Assembly: GCA_024278035.1 (NCBI GenBank)
Contig: JAJRUA010000391.1
Coordinates: forward strand, 1-16,313
Length of the DNA stretch: 16,313 nucleotides
Reading direction: 5' to 3'
DNA from: Planctomycetota bacterium
GTDB lineage: Bacteria > Planctomycetota > Planctomycetia > Pirellulales > Lacipirellulaceae
Shown: positions 7,075 through 14,262 of the stretch, one piece after another
How the letters are laid out: each line of letters begins with the position of its first letter
How positions within the stretch are numbered: the first letter of the stretch is position 1
Notes under the pieces: generated by a model
What the model was told of the DNA's origin: nothing
The model's input: the letters and a program-made list of their open reading frames with translations, nothing else
Databases searched by the model: none
Position numbers and translations under genes: made by a program

Positions 7075-8763
7075 CTAACTTGAGATCTTGTAGAAGACCT
7101 CTTCGAGCGAGGTAAGCCCCGCGTAGACTTGTTCCATACCTGCCGTTGCGAGGTCGGTCATCCCTTCACTCATCGCGATTTGCCGAAGGTGGGAGTGAGG
7201 TTCGCCCTTCTCGACCGCCTCGGCCAGCGCTGGGGTCATCACCATAATCTCATAAATGGGAAGACGCCCTGCGTAGCCCGTCCCGAGACATTTTTTACAG
7301 CCACGCCCCTGATGGAACACGGCACCTTTCGGCACGGGCTTGTCACCCGTCATTTTCTTGAGCAATTGTTCGTTGGGCTTGGTCGTGACGCGACACTCAG
7401 GACAAATCCGCCGGAGCAAACGCTGGGCAACCGAGCCGAGCAACGAGCCGGCGATCTTAAAATTATCGACCCCAAGATCGTTAAGTCGTGCGACCGACCC
7501 GACCGAGTCGTTCGTATGCAGTGTGCTAATGAGCAAATGCCCCGTCAGTGCCGCTTGAACAGCGGTTGTGGCGGTTTCACGGTCACGAATTTCACCGAGC
7601 ATGATCACATCGGGGTCTTGCCGCATGATGTACTTCAGTGCGTTGGCAAAACCGAGGCCATGGTCGTTGTCCGAAGCAACTTGGTTGACCCCCGTCAGAC
7701 GGTATTCGACCGGGTCTTCCACGGTAACGATATTGCGGTTCACCGCATTGAGCTTGGACAGAACGGAGTACATCGTTGTACTTTTTCCGGAACCTGTCGG
7801 GCCGGTCACGACGAGCATTCCGTACGGCTTGTCAATCAGCGACTGGATTGTCTTGAGGTCCTTCTCATTCATACCCAGGTTGCGCAGCTCGAACAGTTTG
7901 CCCCCCTCGTCAAGAAGTCGCATCACGACCTTCTCGCCTCCGACGGTTGGAATCGTACTAACGCGGAAGTTCACCCGTGCGCCCGCTTCGGTGATCGTAA
8001 GCCGACCATCTTGCGGACGACGATTTTCGGTCGTATCCATGTCGGCCATGACCTTGATCCGAGCGACGACGGCTTCTTCCGTATGGTTGGGGATGGTCAT
8101 CACCGCCTGGAGTTCGCCATCCACGCGATAGCGAACCCGCATTTCAGGCACGTGGGGCTCAAGATGAATATCACTGCAATTGGCATTGATGGCTCCCATG
8201 AGAATCGAACGAACGAGCCTCACCACGGGAGCCTGCTCTTCTTCCGTAACGATCTCTTCGGTAAGGTCTTCCTCGGTCGCCCCCTCAGCCGATTCGAGGT
8301 CGGCCATTTTCATGTCAACAATCGTTTGCCGAGCAACCATGCGGTCGTCGAACCCACGATCTAGGGCCGCCAGCACGGCGTTATCCAGCGCTACGACGGG
8401 ATCAACGTGGTAGCCTGTGATGAGTTCCGTCTCGCTGATCGTATCGATATCGTCGGGAGCAACCATCGCCAACTGCAAGGTTCCCCCATCGATGCCGACG
8501 GGCACACAAACACGATCCCGAGCAAGGTCCTCTGGCAAGAGACGCGAGATTTGTGGGTTGATTGCCTGGGGGACCAAGTCGAAGTAGGGGACGCTGTATT
8601 GAAGCGAAAGTGCTTCCCCAAGCTGATCGAGTGAAATCAGATTCCGCCTAAGCAAAATCTGGCCCAGCATACCCCGCTCCGAACCCTGCGCAGCAAGGGC
8701 CGCTTCGAGTTGGTTCGAGGTGATAAGCCCCTGGTCTACAAGAATGTCGCCGAGGCGAGCCAT
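7075..8763 (-). CDS. gspE: Assembly ATPase GspE/PilB with MshEN-type N-terminal domain
   Basis: The product has 562 residues, usual for GspE/PilB. Visible motifs are Walker A GPTGSGKST (321-329), the Asp box VEDPVEY (348-354), Walker B VIMLGEIRD (386-394), the His box LISTLHTNDS (411-420) and a zinc site of two CxxC pairs (C454/C457 and C489/C492). The N-terminus fits the MshEN cyclic di-GMP fold: a 24-residue motif starting RLGDIL and ending in Gln (3-26), a 5-residue spacer (27-31), then a second 24-residue motif (32-55), though Arg is Met in the second. An acidic linker (about 155-177) separates it from the ATPase core. It powers pseudopilus assembly from the cytoplasmic face. It lies between a receiver-domain gene and gspF. 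Confidence 0.93.
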   Translation of the reverse strand: MARLGDILVDQGLITSNQLEAALAAQGSERGMLGQILLRRNLISLDQLGEALSLQYSVPYFDLVPQAINPQISRLLPEDLARDRVCVPVGIDGGTLQLAMVAPDDIDTISETELITGYHVDPVVALDNAVLAALDRGFDDRMVARQTIVDMKMADLESAEGATEEDLTEEIVTEEEQAPVVRLVRSILMGAINANCSDIHLEPHVPEMRVRYRVDGELQAVMTIPNHTEEAVVARIKVMADMDTTENRRPQDGRLTITEAGARVNFRVSTIPTVGGEKVVMRLLDEGGKLFELRNLGMNEKDLKTIQSLIDKPYGMLVVTGPTGSGKSTTMYSVLSKLNAVNRNIVTVEDPVEYRLTGVNQVASDNDHGLGFANALKYIMRQDPDVIMLGEIRDRETATTAVQAALTGHLLISTLHTNDSVGSVARLNDLGVDNFKIAGSLLGSVAQRLLRRICPECRVTTKPNEQLLKKMTGDKPVPKGAVFHQGRGCKKCLGTGYAGRLPIYEIMVMTPALAEAVEKGEPHSHLRQIAMSEGMTDLATAGMEQVYAGLTSLEEVFYKISS

Positions 8764-8811
8764 AAAAATCGAAGGTGTAAAAGGGTAGCTGTGCCGTCGT
8801 ATTGAATCGGC

Positions 8812-9210
8812 TTAGTTGGCTGAATCTTCGGTGGATGCGGAGACGAGACGCCTGAGTTTTCTTTCTAAGACCAGAGGATCAAACGGCGTGACGAGGAACT
8901 CATCTGCCCCAGCATTGAACGCTTTTTGGACGTCTTCCAGTTCGGCATTCGGCGAAAGCAACAGAACCGGGATACTAGCGGTACGGACTTCGTTGCTAAG
9001 CCGATCGATCATTTCCAGGCCATTCATATCGGGCAGGTAGTGACCAATCAGCACCACGTCGGGCAGCTTATCCATGAGCCACGACAAAGCCGCTTCCCCC
9101 GACCCGAAGGCTATCACTTGGTGTCCGAGCAATTCGAGCCGGAACGCAGTGATATCACGCAGGGTGGCGTCTTCCTCGACGAGCAGGATTTTTCTTATGG
9201 GAACGTCCAT
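8812..9210 (-). CDS. Receiver-only response regulator with a degenerate phosphorylation site
   Basis: From ATG 9210 the 132-residue product is a single CheY-like receiver. KILLVEED (7-14) matches strand 1 and its acidic pair, PDVVLIGHYLPDMNG (50-64) the strand-3 loop, PVLLLSPN strand 4, and GADEFLVTPFDP strand 5. The phosphoacceptor Asp is replaced by Gly56 (codon GGT), and the invariant Lys before Pro-Phe is Thr108 (codon ACG). Such pseudo-receivers usually act by constitutive protein binding rather than phosphorelay. There is no output domain. The gene is first in the secretion operon, 48 bases before gspE, so the ATPase or platform is a plausible partner (inference). Longer in-frame starts exist upstream, but the receiver fold begins at the chosen one. 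Confidence 0.8.
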   Translation of the reverse strand: MDVPIRKILLVEEDATLRDITAFRLELLGHQVIAFGSGEAALSWLMDKLPDVVLIGHYLPDMNGLEMIDRLSNEVRTASIPVLLLSPNAELEDVQKAFNAGADEFLVTPFDPLVLERKLRRLVSASTEDSAN

Positions 9211-9279
9211 TGGTGAGTTCTTAATAACGTGCAGACAGTTAACGCAGCCGCTTCTGCAAAATTGTAGAAAGGCTAGCAA

Positions 9280-9307
9280 TACATAGCTTGCCCTTGGGTG
9301 TAGTCAA
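9280..9307 (-). promoter_or_regulatory. Candidate promoter of the secretion operon
   Basis: On the minus strand TTGACT (9307-9302) is followed by TATGTA after 16 bases (9285-9280) or by TGTATT after 18 bases. The -35 box is close to consensus and the -10 is weak. It lies about 70 bases upstream of the response regulator start and downstream of the terminator of the preceding gene, which is where the operon promoter should be. Confidence 0.35.
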
Positions 9308-9350
9308 CCACACGCCGATTTAAGAGGCCCTTTCAATCCAAACAATCGGC

Positions 9351-9390
9351 GCAAACAAACGCCGCTGTCGCCAGGAAAGCAACAGCGGCG
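9351..9390 (-). terminator. Intrinsic terminator of the CBS-domain gene
   Basis: A 9-bp perfect stem CGCCGCTGT (9360-9368) and ACAGCGGCG (9382-9390) with a 13-base loop is followed, in the minus direction, by TTTGTTTGC. It sits about 30 bases past the CBS-domain stop codon and upstream of the secretion operon. A second inverted repeat follows at 9313-9351 (CGCCGATT/AATCGGCG) without a T tract. Confidence 0.6.
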
Positions 9391-9421
9391 AGGAATTTTA
9401 GTAGGGTTCCCCGTTGGGGCT

Positions 9422-9817
9422 TTAGAGAGCACCCACCGGGGCGGTGGCTTGATACAGCGCTTCCAGCACATCGCGCCGCGAAACAAGACCTGCCAATTTG
9501 CCTTCTTGAACGACTGGCAGACGGTGGACTCGATGGACAATGAATTGGTCAGCGATCTTATTGACCGGCGAAGAGGCATCCACGGTCAACACTTCGCTTG
9601 TCATGTGCTCAGCGACCGTCTGGTTGGCGATCTCGTGGTCGTAGGCAAGCGCCAGAAGAGCAAACTCGGTTAGAATGCCAACCAAATGGCCTTCGGAATC
9701 CACCACCGGAAAACCACTAATGCGACGGGCTACCAAGAGCTCGATGGCATCACGGATCGTCGACTCGGGGTGAATCGTTACGATCTCCGTGGACATAATT
9801 TGTTCAGCAGTCAGCAT
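9422..9817 (-). CDS. Small protein with two CBS domains
   Basis: From ATG 9817 the product has 131 residues and consists of a CBS pair only. CBS1 is about residues 7-58 (MSTEIVTIHPESTIRDAIEL, RISGFPVVDSEGHLVGILTE) and CBS2 about 70-122 (MTSEVLTVDASSPVNKIAD, VHRLPVVQEGKLAGLVSRRD). Such pairs form a Bateman module that binds adenosine nucleotides and signals energy state or stress; the ligand cannot be read from sequence. AAGGA lies 7 bases upstream of the chosen ATG; a longer frame to 9886 has no support and includes a CGAGCG/CGCTCG hairpin at 9862-9879 that is better read as 5' leader. The gene seems monocistronic, with its own terminator. Confidence 0.85.
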   Translation of the reverse strand: MLTAEQIMSTEIVTIHPESTIRDAIELLVARRISGFPVVDSEGHLVGILTEFALLALAYDHEIANQTVAEHMTSEVLTVDASSPVNKIADQFIVHRVHRLPVVQEGKLAGLVSRRDVLEALYQATAPVGAL

Positions 9818-10230
9818 GGCGGGATCCTTTGTCCGATAAGGTATTCGGGGGAGTGGTTCATCGAGCGAAGCCACGCTCGTAGGCATCGTAAACTTAGTTC
9901 ACATCCCCCAAGAGGTCGGGAAAGAGTCCCCAGGAATGTGGATCAACGCATAGAGGTGGAGTGGGTGTTGCCGGTGTAATCGGAAAAACCCGCTCTTACT
10001 TTGGTGCCTGCGCTAGCCGCCCTACTCTCGCGTCCCCATCTGGGGCGTCCACGATGGTCCATCCTGGCCGAAAGCCCCAACTAGAAAATCGAACCAAAGC
10101 AACCCGTCTTCAACGCGGTGATAAAAACCTGCCGTGAAAAGAATGGAATACCAAAGGGCATCAGCGTTCATTAGCGCGTATTAGTGGTTTTGCTTTTCGT
10201 AGTTCCATCGTTCCTTTGTGGTTCAGCTTT
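9818..10230. other. Gap between the CBS-domain gene and purM
   Basis: No gene was found in these 413 bases. Next to the CBS gene there is a small hairpin (9862-9879). In the middle there is a short palindrome CCCCATCTGGGG near 10035-10050. Close to purM there is a stretch of degenerate repeats (10160-10226, listed separately). The rest has no structure that I can name. Confidence 0.5.
10160..10226 (-). repeat. Degenerate short-unit repeat downstream of purM
   Basis: Read on the minus strand this stretch has loosely repeated units of about 10-13 bases: AACCACAAAGG, AACTACGAAAAGC, AAACCACTAAT, ACGCGCTAAT, GAACGCTGAT. The style is that of short intergenic repeats I associate with planctomycetes and related phyla. 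It begins a few bases after the purM stop codon. Confidence 0.45.
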
Positions 10231-11271
10231 TTATGCCGTGATCTTACCGACTCGCCAATTGTCGAGGCCCGCGTCGGTGAGTTGCTTTTCGATGCTGTCG
10301 GCGAAGTGTTCGCTGACAACCAGCGCTAGTCCGAGGCCCATGTTGAAGACGCGAGCCATTTCTTCCGGTGCGACATTGCCCAATTTTTGCAGCCACTGGA
10401 ACACGGGCAACACGGGCCAGCTATCGGCGTGTACCTCAAGCTTCAGGCCCTTGGGAAGAATGCGTTCGAGGTTCTCTTGGAGTCCGCCCCCCGTAATGTG
10501 GGCAATCCCGTGGACCACCTGCTTCTTACGGTAATGCCCCAGCACTTGGCGGATCGGTTTGACATAGATGCAGGTCGGTTCGATCATCAAATCGGCGACG
10601 GTTGCCCCGTCGCATTCGGCGACCGTGTCGGTCATCGAAAGACCGCCTGCCTCGAACACAATCTTGCGGGCGAGGCTATAGCCGTTCGAGTGGAGACCGC
10701 TCGAAGCGACGCCCAGCACCACATCACCGGGGCCAATTTTTGAGCCATCGATCAGCCGGTTCCGTTCGACCACGCCCACCGAAAAGCCAGCAAGATCGTA
10801 ATCGTCGGCTCCATACAAGTCGGGCATGATCGCCGTCTCGCCACCGATCAACGCCGAGTCCGCTTGCAGGCAGCCATCGCTGATACCCGAAACGACTTGT
10901 TCGAGCCGCTCCGGATCGTCCCGGCCCATTGCGATGTAATCCAAGAAGAATAGGGGTTCGGCACCACAGCACAGGGCGTCGTTCGCGCACATGGCCACGA
11001 GATCAATCCCCACCGTATCGTGGCGCCCCGCCAGTTGGGCGACTTTTAATTTGGTGCCGACCCCGTCGGTACAAGAAACGAGCACGGGGTCTTTGTACTG
11101 CCGGGCGAACAGCTTGCCCGCAAAATCAAGCCGAAACAGCCCTGCGAACCCGCCATCGAGCGGCATCACGCGCGGCGTGTGCGTCCGCTTCATCAGCCGC
11201 GGCAGCCGCGACATCGATTCTTGGTAAACGTCGAGATCGACGCCGGCATCTTTGTAGGTGAGTGAGGTCAT
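10231..11271 (-). CDS. purM: Phosphoribosylformylglycinamidine cyclo-ligase (AIR synthetase)
   Basis: The product has 346 residues, the usual PurM length. It catalyses the ATP-dependent ring closure of formylglycinamidine ribonucleotide to aminoimidazole ribonucleotide in de novo purine synthesis. Signature stretches are [13 protein letters not shown] (66-78), [20 protein letters not shown] (88-107), [11 protein letters not shown] (143-153), [13 protein letters not shown] and [16 protein letters not shown]. The start at ATG 11271 gives the family N-terminus ([14 protein letters not shown]); an in-frame TTG at 11283 is less likely. No strong ribosome binding site is seen. The gene stands alone with repeat-bearing gaps on both sides, so there is no purine operon here. 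Confidence 0.95.
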   Translation of the reverse strand: MTSLTYKDAGVDLDVYQESMSRLPRLMKRTHTPRVMPLDGGFAGLFRLDFAGKLFARQYKDPVLVSCTDGVGTKLKVAQLAGRHDTVGIDLVAMCANDALCCGAEPLFFLDYIAMGRDDPERLEQVVSGISDGCLQADSALIGGETAIMPDLYGADDYDLAGFSVGVVERNRLIDGSKIGPGDVVLGVASSGLHSNGYSLARKIVFEAGGLSMTDTVAECDGATVADLMIEPTCIYVKPIRQVLGHYRKKQVVHGIAHITGGGLQENLERILPKGLKLEVHADSWPVLPVFQWLQKLGNVAPEEMARVFNMGLGLALVVSEHFADSIEKQLTDAGLDNWRVGKITA

Positions 11272-11319
11272 TTGATAGGACAATCTATCGGCGAGGAGGC
11301 ACGATTGTCAATTCTTCGT

Positions 11320-11431
11320 CTCGCGCAGAGACGCGGAGTCGCAGAGGAAGGAAGGGAAGAATTAGACGCGGATCGCCGCGGATTTAAGAAGTCCCCCTCC
11401 CCCAATTTTGGGGGAGGGGCTGGGCTGGGGG
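11320..11431. repeat. Cluster of three short intergenic repeat types
   Basis: Module 1 (11320-11352) reads TCTCGCGCAGAGACGCGGAG followed by TCGCAGAGGAAGG. Module 2 (11364-11387) has GACGCGGATCGCCGCGGATT. Module 3 is a strong hairpin: CCCCTCCCCC at 11394-11403 pairs with GGGGGAGGGG at 11410-11419, followed by GGGCTGGGGG. I recall similar sequences as common intergenic repeats of planctomycetes and relatives; this is memory, not a search. Confidence 0.55.
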
Positions 11432-11453
11432 CTTAGAGGGCTAAACTAAGAGG

Positions 11454-11584
11454 ATGAACGCCCCCCTACCAACGAACCCCTGAAAGGCAAAGCCACCTTC
11501 ACGTTCTGGCTACTCGTCGCGTTGCTGTTGCTCGTGGTGGCACCCGAGGTTTCCAAACGCATCGTCTCGCACAACGTCGCCTAA
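11454..11584 (+). pseudogene. Possible small membrane protein broken by a frameshift in a C run
   Basis: ATG 11454 opens a frame that stops after nine codons. If the run of six C at 11461-11466 had seven, the frame would run on to TAA 11584 and give 43 residues: MNAPPTNEPLKGKATFTFW, then a hydrophobic helix LLVALLLLVVAPEV and a basic tail SKRIVSHNVA. That is a sensible single-span membrane peptide. The in-frame downstream stretch has no usual start codon of its own before the helix. AGAGG lies directly before the ATG, which is too close for a good ribosome binding site. It could be a real small gene with a sequencing error, a recent pseudogene, or chance. Confidence 0.3.
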
Positions 11585-11589
11585 GTCCT

Positions 11590-11769
11590 CTATCTGCAAA
11601 GGCTTGGGCGATTTTTGATAGCGAAACTTATCCAACGGGACGCAAAGTGGCGGACGAAGAGATGCGAAGTGTGCGACTGAAACGAAATGATTTTCATGGC
11701 GATTGGAACTGTGAAATTCATCCGCACAAAAAACTCAATGCAGGTAAGTTATTTACGAACGAGTCCTAA
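11590..11769 (+). pseudogene. C-terminal remnant of an ISAzo13-like DDE transposase
   Basis: In the frame that ends at TAA 11767-11769 the sequence reads FDSETYPTGRKVADEEMRSV followed by RLKRNDFHGDWNCEIHPHKK. This closely resembles the conserved end of ISAzo13-family transposases (a D.xYP.G.KV.DEEM block followed by L.R.DFHG.WN..I.P). No start codon or catalytic domain is present and nothing upstream continues it, so about 50-60 residues of an otherwise lost transposase remain. The family call is from memory of the motif. Confidence 0.6.
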
Positions 11770-11846
11770 CTGCACGTCCCAAAACCTTTAGGCATTTTGG
11801 TCTTTCTCGACCGCTGGACACCTCCTGATAGGTTCTGGGGTAGGCT

Positions 11847-12866
11847 CTAAGTAATCAAATCCACGCCCTTGGCACGCAGTTTTTGTATGTGTGGCTTATC
11901 GATGATTTGGAACGGATCGACGAGCGAGAGCCAATCTTCGCCCCGTTGTTCGATTTTTGAGTCGATGATCGGGCCCAGACGGTGTGAGGCGAGCTGCAAG
12001 TATTTCATCTGCTCCGGATCAAGGCCCATGATACGAGCGATGGTGGCGTCGAGCGCCGGTAGGTTCGCACCGACGGCGACGAGGCCCATGGGCTTCATGC
12101 TGCCAAGGATCGGGCCGTCGCCCTCCATGCAGTCGATGCCGTCGATAATGCCGACCAATCGTGGCAGCGTGGCATTGATGTCGGCCACCGTTTGCGGGAT
12201 GCCGTGGTGGTGCAGCACGTTTTTGGGCCAACCGTACTTGATGCCTGGGATCACGCCGTAGAGGTTTTTCATCGAGAGCGTCGCGCCGACCCAATGGTGC
12301 GTTTTCATTTTGGGCATCGAAACAACAAGGTCTGCCGTGACAACACTCTCGGGCAAGTAAATCCCTTTGAGTTTGCTGAACTTGCCGCGGTTCCGACGCC
12401 AAGCGACCCGTTCGTAGTTGAGGTCGGCAAACTGCAAACCGCCATCGGCCAGCACTTCGCCCACGCCCGACGCAATGAGGGCCATCTCCGTATCCCGCAC
12501 ATGGCCGGGGCCTTCGCCTACGATCACCTCAGCTCCCCAGGTACGAAAAACCTCGGCAGCGGCAACGACCATCGCGGGGTGGGTCGTCATGTGAGGGATC
12601 AGCCGCGTTGGTTCGACCAAGTTCGGCTTAAGAAGAACCCGTTTTCCCTCCATGTTTTTGCTATGGATACCAACCGCAAGTAAACCGTCACGGATGGTTT
12701 TTACAAGCGAGCCATCGTATTTTTGATTCTTGGCAACAAAAACGCTGGCCGAGGAATTGACCAACTTCGAGCCGACAAGCCCGGCAGCCGCCAATCCGCC
12801 GGCAGCAAGGGTGCCTAGGATTGCCGTACGTCGGTCGATCTTGAGAGAGAACGAATCGTTGTTCAT
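11847..12866 (-). CDS. DUF362 domain protein with twin-arginine signal
   Basis: The 339-residue product begins with a Tat-like signal: Arg12-Arg13 in KIDRRTAILG followed by a Gly/Ala-rich hydrophobic stretch to about residue 33. The DUF362 domain covers nearly all the rest. Typical motifs are LLKPNLVEP (78-86), GAEVIVGEGPG (111-121), MPKMKTHHWVGATLSMKNLY (184-203) and IDGIDCMEGDGP (241-252). DUF362 proteins are of unknown function; some carry ferredoxin-type iron-sulfur motifs, but this one has no such cysteine cluster. Export across the cytoplasmic membrane, perhaps with a cofactor or folded, is inferred from the signal. It is the second gene of a pair and overlaps the upstream gene by ATGA. 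Confidence 0.85.
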   Translation of the reverse strand: MNNDSFSLKIDRRTAILGTLAAGGLAAAGLVGSKLVNSSASVFVAKNQKYDGSLVKTIRDGLLAVGIHSKNMEGKRVLLKPNLVEPTRLIPHMTTHPAMVVAAAEVFRTWGAEVIVGEGPGHVRDTEMALIASGVGEVLADGGLQFADLNYERVAWRRNRGKFSKLKGIYLPESVVTADLVVSMPKMKTHHWVGATLSMKNLYGVIPGIKYGWPKNVLHHHGIPQTVADINATLPRLVGIIDGIDCMEGDGPILGSMKPMGLVAVGANLPALDATIARIMGLDPEQMKYLQLASHRLGPIIDSKIEQRGEDWLSLVDPFQIIDKPHIQKLRAKGVDLIT

Positions 12867-13747
12867 GGCAGCGCTCCTTCGATTGCATTGGCGGCCATTG
12901 CAACGAGAGCGCGTTTATAGACGTTGCCCCCTTTCTCCGTTCGTTGCCAAGCGTCGCCGAGCCTTGTCGTAAAAAGATCGACCGGGCGGCCATTCGCGGC
13001 AAGTCCGAGGATGGCGTAACAAAGCGAAGCGGTGCCCGTCGGTTCTAAGGCGGCGGTGGCAAGATAATCGAGCGTCCGCTTGTAACGATCGTTCTCGATA
13101 CTTTCGTCTGCCAAGGCCATGGCAAGGATACCGGTCGGCTGCACGTGGGCCAAAAGCTCTTGGCCTAACACAATGGTGTTGCCGTAGTTTGCCCCACCAC
13201 TTGGCAAAAGCCGATCGATGAGCATTCGGACCCCTTCTTTCTGACGAGGGTGGTCGCTGAAACCGGCTTCCCGAAGACCGAGTACGAAGAACGCCGTCGG
13301 CTCGAGCCAGGAGTACGTGGCGACGGCCCACGACCAGCCTGAGATCGTTGGATCATCGGCCGTGTCGTCGCTTTTGATTCCCTGCCATGGTTTTTGAGCC
13401 AGCGCCCAATCGGCAGCTCGCTTGGTACGATCGCCGTACTTTTGACGATCGATCTTTGACCAAGCGAGCAGGGCCAAGCTGGTTGGCCAAGCGGGTGTCG
13501 GATCGTCAGCCGTCACGCCGACCGAGCCGTCTTTCGCTTGGATCGAAGCGAGCCAATCGGCCCCCTGCTTGGCCGCGTGGAACTTTCCCGCATCGCTCAG
13601 GGCAATCGATGCCCAAGCGATCGGCTCCGAAGCCGCAGGGCTGCCGGCATGGTAACCGCCAATTGGCTCAGCAAGAAGGCGAGCGATTGCCGCATCGCGA
13701 ATGGCGATGGCATTGGTGAGCGGCGGTGACGAAACGGTGGGGGGCAT
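12863..13747 (-). CDS. Alpha/alpha-toroid protein, prenyltransferase / squalene-cyclase-like
   Basis: The 294-residue product has repeats typical of the terpenoid cyclase/protein prenyltransferase alpha/alpha toroid: GADWLASIQAKDGSVGV and PAWPTSLALLAW, then WSWAVATYSWLEPTAFFVLG and later TLDYLATAAL with TASLCYAILGLA. No DXDD or QW catalytic motif set of true squalene-hopene cyclases is seen, and the protein is less than half that length. No signal peptide is visible. The start at ATG 13747 lacks a ribosome binding site. Its stop region overlaps the DUF362 start by 4 bases, so the two are translated together and likely work in one process that I cannot name. In planctomycetes toroid repeats are also found in non-enzymatic proteins. 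Confidence 0.7.
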   Translation of the reverse strand: MPPTVSSPPLTNAIAIRDAAIARLLAEPIGGYHAGSPAASEPIAWASIALSDAGKFHAAKQGADWLASIQAKDGSVGVTADDPTPAWPTSLALLAWSKIDRQKYGDRTKRAADWALAQKPWQGIKSDDTADDPTISGWSWAVATYSWLEPTAFFVLGLREAGFSDHPRQKEGVRMLIDRLLPSGGANYGNTIVLGQELLAHVQPTGILAMALADESIENDRYKRTLDYLATAALEPTGTASLCYAILGLAANGRPVDLFTTRLGDAWQRTEKGGNVYKRALVAMAANAIEGALP

Positions 13748-14170
13748 TGTTTTAGTAAACGGCAGCAGGAAAAGGGGACTAGCACCGAGCGTATTATGGT
13801 TTGCAGTGGGTTTTCATCATTGCCGGCATCGGAGTCCGTCCCCTTCTATCGACTCCGTCTTTATTTCTTCGCTAAAACCTACCCGACGCACGCTTGTCGC
13901 GCCGGGTGAACTAGGTTTGAGTGAAGCAGAACGAGAAAAACTCTTGGCAGCCAGACCAAAACTCGGGTTTTTTCCGCTCTTCAGATTTTTCCTCAAGTTT
14001 ACTTGACTCAGGCAAAATCTGACATAGGTTTCTAGTGAAGGCGAAGGAGACCGCAACCACGCGGAGTGCTTCGCCCCCTTATCCCACCACTTTTCCCCAC
14101 CCTTTAGATGCAATCCGAGATACCGCAAGGTGTCACGGCTTAAACGAGCAAGAGCTCGCTGCGTTATCTC
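13748..14170. other. Gene-free stretch upstream of the flp riboswitch
   Basis: No convincing gene on either strand in these 423 bases. There is a 7-bp inverted repeat CGGAGTC/GACTCCG (13830-13857) and a weak -35-like TTGACT at 14003-14008 with TAGGTT 16 bases later, which could be the promoter of the riboswitch transcript. The promoter of the toroid-DUF362 pair should lie at the left end but was not identified. Open frames on both strands here look like chance. Confidence 0.4.
14003..14030 (+). promoter_or_regulatory. Weak candidate promoter for the riboswitch-flp transcript
   Basis: TTGACT (14003-14008) is followed after 16 bases by TAGGTT (14025-14030), which matches the -10 consensus at only three of six positions. 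It lies about 140 bases before the aptamer on the right strand. Offered only because no better candidate was seen. Confidence 0.2.
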
Positions 14171-14262
14171 CACGAGAAAGGCAAACCTGATGCAAATCAG
14201 GGGCGCAAAACCCAGGGCCCTCTCTTAATGGAAAGGGTAGCCAGATTACCGAATGGAACCGC
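14171..14262 (+). ncRNA. GEMM-I riboswitch (cyclic di-GMP-I type) upstream of flp
   Basis: The conserved core is easy to read. GGCAAACC (14180-14187) leads into a perfect stem CCTGAT/ATCAGG (14186-14191, 14196-14201) capped by a GCAA tetraloop. Then comes CGCAAAACCC (14204-14213). The 3' half has GGTA-GCCAGA-TTACC (14236-14250) and GAATGG, matching the family pattern GGTAGC...TTACCGA.TGG. The Gly-like G before GCAAACC that contacts the ligand in c-di-GMP binders is present; the related cyclic AMP-GMP class cannot be ruled out by eye. The next gene on the strand is the Flp pilin 215 bases on. No T-tract terminator lies right after the aptamer, so control may act on translation or through the long leader. 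Confidence 0.9.

Larger units (their letters stand above)
11272..11846. other. Repeat- and remnant-rich gap between purM and the DUF362 gene
   Basis: These 575 bases hold no intact gene. In order they contain a cluster of three short repeat types (11320-11431), a small open frame with a probable frameshift (11454-11584), and the tail of a transposase gene (11590-11769). The last 77 bases have only a weak CCAAAA/TTTTGG inverted repeat that might end the DUF362 transcript. The purM promoter should lie near the left end but I cannot identify it. Confidence 0.6.

Noticed and set aside
7129..8364. Open frame of 411 codons on the plus strand
   Set aside because: It lies entirely opposite gspE, whose motifs are unmistakable; the product is His/Arg rich with no recognisable domain.
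11394..11419. C/G-rich hairpin as a terminator
   Set aside because: The stem is strong but no T tract follows on either strand, and it belongs to a repeat-like cluster.
13701..14006. 101-codon frame on the plus strand, with a coding-like stretch GELGLSEAEREKLLAARPK
   Set aside because: The first part is antisense to the toroid gene and the end is a Phe-rich run over a T-rich stretch; one pleasing stretch is not enough to call a gene.
13817..14173. 118-codon frame on the minus strand upstream of flp
   Set aside because: No recognisable domain and no ribosome binding site; its start lies at the edge of the riboswitch on the opposite strand.
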